Positions 29,573 to 37,490 of a stretch of 64,000 nt of DNA are shown one piece after another. Numbering within the stretch: position 1 is the stretch's first letter; the number at the start of each line of letters is the position of its first letter. Made by a program: the position numbers and the translations under genes. The stretch comes from Wenzhouxiangella limi (GTDB taxonomy: Bacteria; Pseudomonadota; Gammaproteobacteria; Xanthomonadales; Wenzhouxiangellaceae), in NCBI RefSeq assembly GCF_010499265.1, contig NZ_JAAGSC010000039.1:171559-235558 (forward strand), written 5' to 3'. The notes under the pieces were generated by a model that was given only the letters and a program-made list of their open reading frames with translations, was not told where the DNA came from and ran no database searches.

Positions 29573-31470
29573 CGGGCAAGGTGGGAAAACGCAAATCGGT
29601 TTTCAACCTTCGTGCTCTGGTTGTTGCGCATGACCTGCTGATGATCTCGGCGGCGTGGGTGCTGGCGCGCACGGCGACCGGCTGGCTGGTCGATGCCGGC
29701 GGCCCGCCCTGGCAGCAGATCGCGCTTGAGGTCAACCTGATCCTCATCCTGCAGGGTTTTTTGCAGTGGCGCGCCGGGCTTTATCGCGGCGTCTGGCGTT
29801 TTGCCAGCCTGCCGGACCTCGGTAACCTGATGCGAGCGGCAGTGTTGGGGGCAGCTTCCGGTGCCCTCGTCTTGCTGGTGCTGTCGGCACCGGTGGAGCT
29901 GATGGTCCTCATGGTCTGGGTCTTTCCCGTACTGCTGGCTCTGCTGCTTGGCCTGCCTCGTCTGTTTTACAGAATCTTCAAGGACATGCGCTCGGAAGTG
30001 CGTGAACGGCGCGTGACCCGGCGCACCGTCATTCTGGGTGCGGGCCAGTCGGGACGGCTGCTGCTCAAGGAGTTGAAACGCCGCGGCGGATACGATGTGG
30101 TCGGGTTTCTCGACGACAGCGCGCGCCTGCGCCAGACCCAGATCGACGGTGTACCGGTACTGGGCAGGATTTCACGCCTGCCGCGGACCGTGCGCGAGGC
30201 GATGATCGATCAGGTCGTGATCGCGATTCCTTCGGCGAGCAATCAGCAAATGCAGCGCATCGTGCAGATCTGCGAGCAGGCTGACGTCGATTTCAAGACC
30301 CTGCCGACGCTCAAGGAACTGGGCGCGAGCATCACCCGGTTCGATGACCTCAAGCCGGTCGCGATCGACGATCTGCTGGGTCGCGATCCGGTCTCCCTGG
30401 ACTGGGATGCCATTCGCGCCGGCCTGACCGGCAAGCGCGTCCTGGTGACCGGCGGCGGCGGTTCCATCGGCGCCGAGCTGTGTCGCCAGATCGCCCGGCT
30501 GGATCCCGCCGGCCTGGTCGTGCTGGACAACAGCGAATACAACCTATATCGCGTCGACTACCGGCTGCGCAGCGAATTCCGGGACCTGGTGATCGAGTCG
30601 GTTCTCGGCGATGTCTGCGATCCGGCCACGATCGACACGGTGATGCAGCGCTCGCGTCCCGAGGTGGTCTTTCATGCTGCGGCCTACAAGCATCTGCCGA
30701 TGCTCCAGACCCAGGTTCGCGAGGCGTTTCGCAACAACGTGGTCGGCACGCGGCGGGTGGCCGACGCGGCTGATCGCTACGGGGTCGATATTTTTGTCCT
30801 CATTTCCACCGACAAGGCGGTCAACCCGGCCAACGTGATGGGCGCGACCAAGCGGGTGGCCGAGCTTTACTGCCAGCAGGTCAACCGCGGTTCGGAGACC
30901 CGGTTCATCACCGTTCGTTTCGGCAACGTGCTCAACTCGACGGGTTCCGTCGTCCCGCTGTTCAACGAGCAGATTCGCAACGGCGGACCGGTTACGGTGA
31001 CCCATCCGGAGATCACGCGCTATTTCATGACCATTGCCGAGGCCGGCCAGCTGATCCTGCAGGCGGGTGTCCTGGGTCGCGGCGGCGAGGTCTTCGTGCT
31101 CGATATGGGCGAGCCGGTGCGGATCAGTTACCTGGCCGAGCAGTTGATCCGCCTGGCCGGCAAGGAGCCCGGCCGCGACATCGAGATCGTCTACACCGGG
31201 CTGCGCCCCGGAGAAAAGCTGTTTGAAGAGTTGTTCCACGAGCACGAGTCCTACGCCAAGACGGGGCATGAAAAGATCTTCCTGACGCAGGCATCGAACG
31301 AGAATCTGGATGGACTGGTGCAGGAAGTTGCCGCCGGCGAGCGCGCCGTGCAGCAATACGATACCGCGCAGTTGCGCAGCATTTTGCTGGAGCTGGTGCC
31401 CGAGATCGGACGGGTGCCGCCCCGGTCGGTGAAGGTGGTGCCGCTGACCGGCCGATCGGGGGCGGCCTGA
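29569..31470 (+). CDS. WbpM-like membrane nucleotide-sugar 4,6-dehydratase
   Basis: Converts UDP-N-acetylhexosamine to the 4-keto-6-deoxy sugar used for N-acetylated deoxyhexoses of surface polysaccharides. The 633 aa protein has four N-terminal membrane helices (about 15-125), a CoA-binding-like Rossmann segment (ILGAGQSGRLLLKELKRRGG) and the C-terminal extended SDR domain: VTGGGGSIGAELCRQIARL, STDKAVNPANVMGATKR, with Met-Lys of the SMK triad in place of the usual Tyr-Lys, as in WbpM/PglF. Overlaps both neighbours by 1-4 bp. Upstream open frame within the GT4 gene is ignored. Confidence 0.92.
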   Translation: MTGKVGKRKSVFNLRALVVAHDLLMISAAWVLARTATGWLVDAGGPPWQQIALEVNLILILQGFLQWRAGLYRGVWRFASLPDLGNLMRAAVLGAASGALVLLVLSAPVELMVLMVWVFPVLLALLLGLPRLFYRIFKDMRSEVRERRVTRRTVILGAGQSGRLLLKELKRRGGYDVVGFLDDSARLRQTQIDGVPVLGRISRLPRTVREAMIDQVVIAIPSASNQQMQRIVQICEQADVDFKTLPTLKELGASITRFDDLKPVAIDDLLGRDPVSLDWDAIRAGLTGKRVLVTGGGGSIGAELCRQIARLDPAGLVVLDNSEYNLYRVDYRLRSEFRDLVIESVLGDVCDPATIDTVMQRSRPEVVFHAAAYKHLPMLQTQVREAFRNNVVGTRRVADAADRYGVDIFVLISTDKAVNPANVMGATKRVAELYCQQVNRGSETRFITVRFGNVLNSTGSVVPLFNEQIRNGGPVTVTHPEITRYFMTIAEAGQLILQAGVLGRGGEVFVLDMGEPVRISYLAEQLIRLAGKEPGRDIEIVYTGLRPGEKLFEELFHEHESYAKTGHEKIFLTQASNENLDGLVQEVAAGERAVQQYDTAQLRSILLELVPEIGRVPPRSVKVVPLTGRSGAA

Positions 31471-32501
31471 TGACCCACCTGCGTCCGGCCCCGACCGTGG
31501 CGGCGGGTCGAATCGAATGGATGCAGCACGAATCGCGGATGCTGCAGGGCAACCCGCTGGGTGATCCCGTTGCCCGGCGTCATCCGGTCTACCTGCCGGC
31601 CGGTTATGATCGCGACCAGCGCCGCTATCCGGTGCTGGTTTCGCTCGCCGCCTACACCAATGCCGGACCGGGGCAGGTGGGCTGGCGCAACCACGGCGAA
31701 TCGCTGCCGGAGCGCCTGGACAGGCTGATCGGGACCGGTCGAATGGCGCCGGTGATCGTCTTATTTCCCGATTGTTACACCAGCCTGGGCGGAAATCAGT
31801 ACGTCAACTCGCCGGCCATCGGCCGCTACGCCGACTATCTGCTCGACGAACTGCTCCCGGCGCTGGATCGGCGCTACCGCACGCTCGCCGAGCCGGCCGC
31901 TCGGGCGGTTTTCGGCAAATCCTCCGGCGGGTTCGGTGCCCTACATCTGGTGATGCATCGGCCCGGTCATTTTCGCGCTGCTGCCAGCCACGCCGGCGAC
32001 TGCGGCTTCGATCGGGTCTATCCACGCGACTTCCCGCTGTGCTGCGATGTCCTGGCGCGGCATGATCGCGACCTGCATGCCTTCGTGCGCGCCTTCTGGC
32101 GCAAGCAGCGTCCGGGCAGTGCGGATTTTCATGCCCTGATGACGCTTTGTCTGGCGGCGAGCTATTCTCCGAATCCCGGCCAGGCCATGCATCTTGATTT
32201 GCCCTTCGACCTTGAAACCTGCGCCCTGGATGAGTCGGTCTGGGCGCGCTGGCTGGCCTACGATCCGGTCCGCTGCGCGCCCGGTTGTGCCGACCAACTC
32301 GCCGGGCTGGCTGGGCTGTGGATTGACGCCGGTCGCCGCGACCAGTATTTCATCCACTACGGTACGCGCGAACTGCACGCCCGCCTAAAGCAGGCCGGGG
32401 TCGAACACCATTTCGAGGAGTTCGACGGTACGCATTCAGGCATCGATTGGCGTTACGATCATTCCCTGCCGTGGCTGGTGCAACGGTTGAAAGTTGCCTG
32501 A
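31470..32501 (+). CDS. alpha/beta-hydrolase esterase (esterase D / enterochelin-esterase-like)
   Basis: Probable serine esterase of the PF00756 type; substrate unknown. The 343 aa protein has HPVYLPAGYD, PVIVLFPDCYTSLGG, the nucleophile elbow GKSSGGFGAL (Ser about 152) and a late histidine in FDGTHSGIDWRYDHSLPW. No signal peptide is visible, so it is likely cytosolic. The ATG at 31470 overlaps the wbpM-like stop by one base, which implies cotranscription and suggests, without proof, a role with activated sugar or lipid-linked glycan intermediates. Confidence 0.8.
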   Translation: MTHLRPAPTVAAGRIEWMQHESRMLQGNPLGDPVARRHPVYLPAGYDRDQRRYPVLVSLAAYTNAGPGQVGWRNHGESLPERLDRLIGTGRMAPVIVLFPDCYTSLGGNQYVNSPAIGRYADYLLDELLPALDRRYRTLAEPAARAVFGKSSGGFGALHLVMHRPGHFRAAASHAGDCGFDRVYPRDFPLCCDVLARHDRDLHAFVRAFWRKQRPGSADFHALMTLCLAASYSPNPGQAMHLDLPFDLETCALDESVWARWLAYDPVRCAPGCADQLAGLAGLWIDAGRRDQYFIHYGTRELHARLKQAGVEHHFEEFDGTHSGIDWRYDHSLPWLVQRLKVA

Positions 32502-32551
32502 GCCGGCGGCATCATCTATTCAAACTCGCATCTCTCATACAGGTTTCCAGC

Positions 32552-33133
32552 ATGGTTACGATTACACCCGCCGCGCGTGATTATTTTTCCTCGCTTCTGG
32601 AGCAGCAGCCGGAAGGCACCAATCTGCGCATCTGCATTCACCGGCCCGGATCGCCCACCGCGGAGGTCGAACTGGCCTACTGTCCTGCCGGCAAGGAAAG
32701 CGAGACTGACGAGCCCTTCGACTGCGGTCGGTTCACGCTGTTTATCGAGATCAACAGCCTGCCGGCCCTGCAGGACGCGATGATCGATTTCGAACGCAAC
32801 GCCATGGGCGGAGAACTCACCATCCGGGCGCCGGGCCTGAAGGGTGAACGTCCGTCCGACGATGCGCCACTGACCGAACGGGTCAACTGGGTGCTGGAAG
32901 CGCGCATCAACCCCATGGTCGCCTCCCACGGGGGGCTCGTTTCGCTGGTCGAGATTACCTCGGAGAACGACGTCGTGCTCAAGTTCGGCGGCGGCTGCCA
33001 GGGTTGCGGCATGATCGACGTCACCCTTAAAAACGGGGTCGAAACCACGATGAAGCAGGAACTGCCAGAAATCCGCAACGTGGTCGATTCCACCGATCAC
33101 AGCCAGGGCGAAAACCCCTACTACGCGGCCTGA
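32552..33133 (+). CDS. nfuA: Fe-S biogenesis protein NfuA
   Basis: Carrier that delivers 4Fe-4S clusters to apo-proteins. The 193 aa product starts MVTITPAARDYF at ATG 32552. It has the degenerate A-type N-terminal domain (about 1-95) and the Nfu domain (about 105-185) with the cluster-binding FGGGCQGCGM (CxxC). Length matches the 191 aa E. coli protein. Convergent with the downstream cytochrome genes after 27 bp. Confidence 0.95.
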   Translation: MVTITPAARDYFSSLLEQQPEGTNLRICIHRPGSPTAEVELAYCPAGKESETDEPFDCGRFTLFIEINSLPALQDAMIDFERNAMGGELTIRAPGLKGERPSDDAPLTERVNWVLEARINPMVASHGGLVSLVEITSENDVVLKFGGGCQGCGMIDVTLKNGVETTMKQELPEIRNVVDSTDHSQGENPYYAA

Positions 33134-33160
33134 TTCGCCGGCCGGGCGGCTCGGTCCCGT

Positions 33161-33484
33161 TCAGGGCTCGAGTTCGCCGTCCTGGCGCGAATACCAGGCT
33201 GCCAGATCGCGGATGTCCTGATCGCTGAGATCGCGCGCGAAGCCGGCCATGATGGCGTTGTCGCGATCACCGGAGCGGTAGGCGCGCAGGGCATGGACCA
33301 GGTAGTCGAAATGCTGACCGCCGATGAGCGGGTAGTCGTCCTGCAGGGCGAGATTGCCGTTTTCGCCGTGACAGCTTTGACAGACCTCGGAAAGTTCCTG
33401 GCCGCGGGCAGGGTCGTCCGCCAGTGCGGGGCTGGCGATGATCAAGCCAAGCGCCACCAGGGCAATACCGGGCATGGTCTTCAT
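33161..33484 (-). CDS. small periplasmic class I cytochrome c (second half of a c4-like pair)
   Basis: Exported monoheme cytochrome c of 107 aa. It has a signal peptide (about 1-22, cleaved near ALA-DDP), heme motif CQSCH (35-39), LIGGQHFDYLVHALRAYRSG, and MAGFARDLSDQDIRDLAAWYS with the likely Met axial ligand. The sequence resembles one domain of the diheme cytochrome c4. Its start overlaps the preceding cytochrome gene by 4 bp (ATGA), so both are made together. Confidence 0.88.
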   Translation of the reverse strand: MKTMPGIALVALGLIIASPALADDPARGQELSEVCQSCHGENGNLALQDDYPLIGGQHFDYLVHALRAYRSGDRDNAIMAGFARDLSDQDIRDLAAWYSRQDGELEP

Positions 33485-33822
33485 GAGCGATCCTCCCCGA
33501 AGCTGGCGAAGTAGGCGGCCACGTTGCGGATGTCCTCATCGCTAAGAGTATTGGCCTGGGCCTGCATGGTAGCGTGTCGCCGCGATCCCTCGCGATAGGA
33601 ACGCAACGCCGACTCGATGTAGCCGGCGGTCTGGCCCTTGATGCGCGGGACGAAATAGGTCGGATAGACGTTGGTCTGAAAAGGAATGCCGTGACAGCCG
33701 AGACAGGTGAAGGCGATCGTGCGGCCCTCGTCGGGATCCCCTTCCTCGGCATGTGCAACAGCGACCAGCGCGCTTGCCGTCAGAGCTGCGAGTAGCGTTT
33801 TTTTGAGCATCTTGGCGTACAC
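33481..33822 (-). CDS. small periplasmic class I cytochrome c (first half of a c4-like pair)
   Basis: Exported monoheme cytochrome c of 113 aa from ATG 33822 (ATG 33810 also possible). It has a signal peptide ending VAHAEEG, heme motif CLGCH (40-44), the c4-like segment PRIKGQTAGYIESALRSYREG and ATMQAQANTLSDEDIRNVAAYF with the candidate Met ligand. It is the promoter-proximal gene of a two-gene operon and looks like the N-terminal domain of cytochrome c4 made as a separate protein. Electron partners are probably bc1 (petABC in this window) and a terminal oxidase elsewhere. Confidence 0.88.
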   Translation of the reverse strand: MYAKMLKKTLLAALTASALVAVAHAEEGDPDEGRTIAFTCLGCHGIPFQTNVYPTYFVPRIKGQTAGYIESALRSYREGSRRHATMQAQANTLSDEDIRNVAAYFASFGEDRS

Positions 33823-33847
33823 AGTCGGAAAGATCGGAAGACGGCGT

Positions 33848-33853
33848 ATTATA
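33848..33853 (-). promoter_or_regulatory. candidate -10 element of the cytochrome c pair
   Basis: The minus strand carries a perfect TATAAT (complement of 33848-33853), about 26 bp before the start at 33822. The expected -35 position has no good match. This lies in the 153 bp divergent gap before gcdH, which otherwise shows only a possible TAGAAT (33936-33941) on the plus strand. Confidence 0.4.
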
Positions 33854-33975
33854 GCCAGCCATCCCGACCGGATGCTGACGAAGCGACAGACGCGCTTCGG
33901 GCACGAACATCAACGTCGGAAACGGGCGGGTTCCGTAGAATGCAGGACAGACAGGATAACTTTCAGGCAAACACC

Positions 33976-35139
33976 ATGCGCAAGCTCAATTCCACCGATC
34001 TGTTCGATATCGACGAGCAGCTGACCGACGAAGAAAGAATGATTCGCGACAGCGTCGCTCGCTTTGTCGATGACAAGGCCCTGCCGCTGATGGCCGAATG
34101 TTTCGACGAGGGTCGTTTCCCGGCCGAGCTGGTGCCGGACATAGCCGAGATGGGCCTGCTCGGTTCCAGCCTGGAGGGTTATGGCTGCGCCGGACTGAAC
34201 GCGGTCAGCTACGGTCTGATCTGCCAGGAACTCGAGCGCGGAGACTCCGGCCTGCGCAGCTTCGTGTCGGTCCAGTCCTCGCTGTGCATGTACCCGATCC
34301 ATGCCTTCGGTTCTGAAGAGCAGAAGCAGCGCTGGCTGCCCGACATGGCCGCCGGCAAGGTCATCGGCTGTTTCGGTCTGACTGAGCCTCACGGCGGCTC
34401 CGATCCCTCCAACATGAAGACCCACGCCCGGCGCGACGGCGACGACTGGGTGCTCAACGGCGCCAAGATGTGGATCACCAACGGTAATCTTGCGCAGATC
34501 GCCATCGTCTGGGCGCGCACTGAAGACGGTATCCAGGGCTTCATTGTCGAGACCGACAGCCCCGGTTTCGAGGCGCGCGAGGTCAAGGCCAAGATGTCGT
34601 TGCGCGCCTCGGTTACTTCCGAGTTGTATCTGGACAACGTCCGCGTGCCCGAGGGCAATCGCCTTCCCGGGGTGAAAGGGCTGAAAGGTCCGCTGTCCTG
34701 TCTCAGCCAGGCGCGCTACGGCATTACCTGGGGCCCGATCGGTTCGGCCATCGCCTGCCTGAGCGAAGCACTGACCTACACCGCTGATCGCGAGCTGTTT
34801 GGCCGGCCGCTTGCGGCCAACCAGGCCGTTCAGATCCGCCTGGCCGATATGGCGCTGCGCATTACCCAGGCCCAGCTGATGGCGCTGCGCCTGGGCCGTC
34901 TCAAGGACGAGGGCAGGGTTCATCCGACCCAGATCTCGATGGCCAAGTGGAACAACGTGCGCATGGCGCTGGACATCGCCCGGGACTGCCGCGACCTGCT
35001 GGGTGGCTCGGGGATCACGCTGGAGTACGTGGCGATCCGCCACATGCTCAACCTCGAGTCGGTGATTACGTATGAAGGCACCGAAACCGTGCACCAGCTG
35101 GTGGTAGGGCGGGAGTTGACCGGCTTGAGCGCATTTTAG
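33976..35139 (+). CDS. gcdH: glutaryl-CoA dehydrogenase
   Basis: FAD acyl-CoA dehydrogenase that oxidises and decarboxylates glutaryl-CoA to crotonyl-CoA in lysine/tryptophan degradation. The 387 aa product begins MRKLNSTDLFD at ATG 33976. Signatures separating GcdH from other family members are SSLEGYGCAGLNAVSYGL, FGLTEPHGGSDPSNM, SQARYGITWGPIGSA (substrate carboxylate arginine) and TYEGTETVHQLVVGRELTG with the catalytic Glu. The gene diverges from the cytochromes and is followed by a hairpin-containing gap. Confidence 0.94.
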   Translation: MRKLNSTDLFDIDEQLTDEERMIRDSVARFVDDKALPLMAECFDEGRFPAELVPDIAEMGLLGSSLEGYGCAGLNAVSYGLICQELERGDSGLRSFVSVQSSLCMYPIHAFGSEEQKQRWLPDMAAGKVIGCFGLTEPHGGSDPSNMKTHARRDGDDWVLNGAKMWITNGNLAQIAIVWARTEDGIQGFIVETDSPGFEAREVKAKMSLRASVTSELYLDNVRVPEGNRLPGVKGLKGPLSCLSQARYGITWGPIGSAIACLSEALTYTADRELFGRPLAANQAVQIRLADMALRITQAQLMALRLGRLKDEGRVHPTQISMAKWNNVRMALDIARDCRDLLGGSGITLEYVAIRHMLNLESVITYEGTETVHQLVVGRELTGLSAF

Positions 35140-35146
35140 GGTTTGA

Positions 35147-35188
35147 GGTTTCGGGTTTCGGCTCAGGCGAAGCCGGAACCCAGAAACC
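35147..35188. repeat. imperfect inverted repeat / hairpin after gcdH
   Basis: GGTTTCGGGTTTCGGCT (35147-35163) pairs imperfectly with AGCCGGAACCCAGAAACC (35171-35188) around a 7-nt loop. It begins 8 bp after the gcdH stop. It may end or stabilise the transcript. The GGGTTTCGG look also resembles extragenic repeat elements of GC-rich gammaproteobacteria, but no second copy is evident in this window. Confidence 0.55.
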
Positions 35189-35211
35189 GCGGTTTTGAAG
35201 TAACCTGCTTG

Positions 35212-35231
35212 CATCTGCGTTCATCTGCGGT
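35212..35231 (+). repeat. 10-bp direct repeat before the E1 gene
   Basis: CATCTGCGTT (35212-35221) is followed at once by CATCTGCGGT (35222-35231), nine of ten bases identical, ending 12 bp before the next ATG. It occupies the place where a ribosome-binding site would be expected; none is evident. Confidence 0.6.
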
Positions 35232-35243
35232 TCCGATCAAAGC

Positions 35244-37487
35244 ATGACCCAGTCCGCCGCCCGACGTGTCAATCGTGCCGAAGTCGTCGACGAAGCGTTT
35301 CTGAGGCACCTGAGCGCGCTTGAGCAGGGGCGTTCGACGGCCAGCGACGGCGGCTCCATTGCGTCTGCCGATCTGCTTGAACTGTTCGACAGCCAGATGG
35401 TCTCGCGCCAGCTCGACCTGATGGCGCGGGTCAAGCGCGCCGAGAACAAGGTGTTCTACACCATCGGCTCGAGCGGTCACGAGGGCAATGCGCTGGTTGG
35501 AAGGCTGACCCGGCATACCGACCCGGCGTTCCTCCACTACCGTTCCGGGGCTTTCATGGCCGAACGCTACCGCAACCTGCCCGATCGGGATTTCGTCGCC
35601 GATACCTGCCTGTCGTTTGCCGCTTCAACCCGGGATCCGGCCTCTGGGGGACGGCACAAGGTCTGGGGGAGTCAGCCGCTCTGGGTGCTGCCGCAGACTT
35701 CGACCATCGCCTCGCACCTGCCCAAGGCGGTGGGTACGGCGCTGGCGCTGGCCCGGGGGGCGCGCGACGGCCACGACCTGCCGGTTCCGCCCGACAGTAT
35801 CGTGGTGTGCAGTTTCGGTGACGCCAGCCTCAATCATGCCGCCGCCCAGGCCGCCTTCAATGCCTGTGCCTGGTCGCGGCATCAGAACTTACCGGTGCCG
35901 ATTTTGTTCGTGTGCGAGGACAACGGGCTGGGGATCTCGGTGCCCAGCCCCCGCAACTGGGTCCACGACAGCATGGCGCGGCGCCATGGGCTGACCTATC
36001 GCCGCGCCAGCGGACTGGACCTGGCCGAAGGCTATCAACCGGTCAGCGAGGCGATCGCTCACTGCCGTGAACGCCGGACCCCGGTTTTCCTGCACCTGGA
36101 TGTCACCCGTCTGATGGGCCACGCCGGGACCGATTTCGAGATCGACTACCGTTCGCCGGAGGATCTGGCCGCCGCGGAGGCGCGCGATCCGCTGCTGCGC
36201 TCGGCCGAGCGGGTAGTGGTCCGGGGCCTGATGCAGCCCGAGCAGATTCGCAGGCGCTACGAGCAGCTGCGGCAGCGATGCCTGGAAGCGGCCGACCGGG
36301 CTGATCAAACTCCGCGCCTGGCCAGCTTCGGGGAAGTGGTCGGACCGCTGGCGCCGGTTTCGACCGCGGCCGTGATGCAGGAAGCCCGGCGCAGCCCGGC
36401 GGCGGACGCGCGTGCTGAATGTTTCGGCGGCCCGGATCGCTTGCCCGAAGCCCAGGAACCGCGCCACCTGGCCATTCAGATCAATCGGGCGCTGACCGAC
36501 CTGATGTTGAAGATTCCCGAAGCCCTGGTGTTCGGCGAGGACGTGGCGCGCAAGGGTGGCGTTTACACCGTGACCAGGGGCCTGTGGTCCCGCTTCGGAC
36601 AGCGTCGAGTCTTCAATACGCTGCTCGACGAAACCACGATTCTGGGTCTGGCCCAGGGCTACGCCATGATGGGCTATCTGCCGATCCCGGAAATCCAGTA
36701 CCTGGCCTATTTTCACAACGCCTGCGATCAGATTCGCGGCGAGGCCTGCTCGCTGCAGTTCTTTTCCAACGATCAATTCCGCAATCCCATGGTGCTGCGG
36801 ATCGCCGGTCTGGGCTACCAGCGCGGCTTCGGCGGCCACTTCCACAACGACAACTCCATCGCCGCCCTGCGCGACATCCCGGGTCTGGTCATCGGTTGCC
36901 CGGCGCGCGGCGATGATGCGGCAATGATGCTGAGAACCATGGCCGCGATGGCGCGGGTGGACGGCCGCGTGTGCGCGCTGATCGAGCCGATCGCGCTGTA
37001 CATGACCAAGGATCTGCACGAGCCCGATGATGGCGGCTGGCTGTTTCCCTATCCGGCCCCGGAGCAGTCGCTCGAGCCGTTCAGGCCGCGTGTTTATCAC
37101 GAGCAGGCCGCGGATCTGCTGATCGTCACCTACGGCAACGGTGTACCCATGGCCCTGCGCTGTGCCGCTCGCATGCGGGCACGGGGCATCTCGGTTCGGG
37201 TGCTGGACCTGCGCTGGCTCAAGCCGCTGGATCTGGCGGCGGTAGCGCGTCACGGGAGCGATTGCGCAGCGATCGTGGTGTTCGACGAAGGCCGTCCCGA
37301 TGGCGGGGTCGGTGAAGCCGTTGTCACCGGCCTGGTTGAGGCCGGCCTGGGCGGCAAGCCCGTCCGGCGGGTGACCGGGCGCGATTGCTATATCCCGCTT
37401 GGGGATGCAGCGCGGCTGGTGCTGGCCTCCGAAGAGCAGCTCGATCAGGCTGCGCAGGCGCTCCTGACCAGACCGCGGGAGCTCTGA
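35244..37487 (+). CDS. fused alpha-beta thiamine-diphosphate 2-oxo acid dehydrogenase E1
   Basis: A 747 aa fusion of E1-alpha (about 45-340) and E1-beta (about 400-745) of the branched-chain/pyruvate/acetoin dehydrogenase type. The alpha half has the ThDP site GDASLNHAAAQAA with EDNGLGIS about 28 residues later. The beta half has VFGEDVARKGGVYTVT, IPEIQYLAYFHNACDQI and GFGGHFHNDNS. Such enzymes decarboxylate 2-oxo acids and reductively acylate an E2 lipoyl domain; no E2 or E3 gene lies in the window. The bicarbonate-permease gene starts 3 bp downstream, so the two are almost surely cotranscribed. Substrate (2-oxoisovalerate, pyruvate or other) is not determinable. Confidence 0.87.
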   Translation: MTQSAARRVNRAEVVDEAFLRHLSALEQGRSTASDGGSIASADLLELFDSQMVSRQLDLMARVKRAENKVFYTIGSSGHEGNALVGRLTRHTDPAFLHYRSGAFMAERYRNLPDRDFVADTCLSFAASTRDPASGGRHKVWGSQPLWVLPQTSTIASHLPKAVGTALALARGARDGHDLPVPPDSIVVCSFGDASLNHAAAQAAFNACAWSRHQNLPVPILFVCEDNGLGISVPSPRNWVHDSMARRHGLTYRRASGLDLAEGYQPVSEAIAHCRERRTPVFLHLDVTRLMGHAGTDFEIDYRSPEDLAAAEARDPLLRSAERVVVRGLMQPEQIRRRYEQLRQRCLEAADRADQTPRLASFGEVVGPLAPVSTAAVMQEARRSPAADARAECFGGPDRLPEAQEPRHLAIQINRALTDLMLKIPEALVFGEDVARKGGVYTVTRGLWSRFGQRRVFNTLLDETTILGLAQGYAMMGYLPIPEIQYLAYFHNACDQIRGEACSLQFFSNDQFRNPMVLRIAGLGYQRGFGGHFHNDNSIAALRDIPGLVIGCPARGDDAAMMLRTMAAMARVDGRVCALIEPIALYMTKDLHEPDDGGWLFPYPAPEQSLEPFRPRVYHEQAADLLIVTYGNGVPMALRCAARMRARGISVRVLDLRWLKPLDLAAVARHGSDCAAIVVFDEGRPDGGVGEAVVTGLVEAGLGGKPVRRVTGRDCYIPLGDAARLVLASEEQLDQAAQALLTRPREL

Positions 37488-37490
37488 TTC

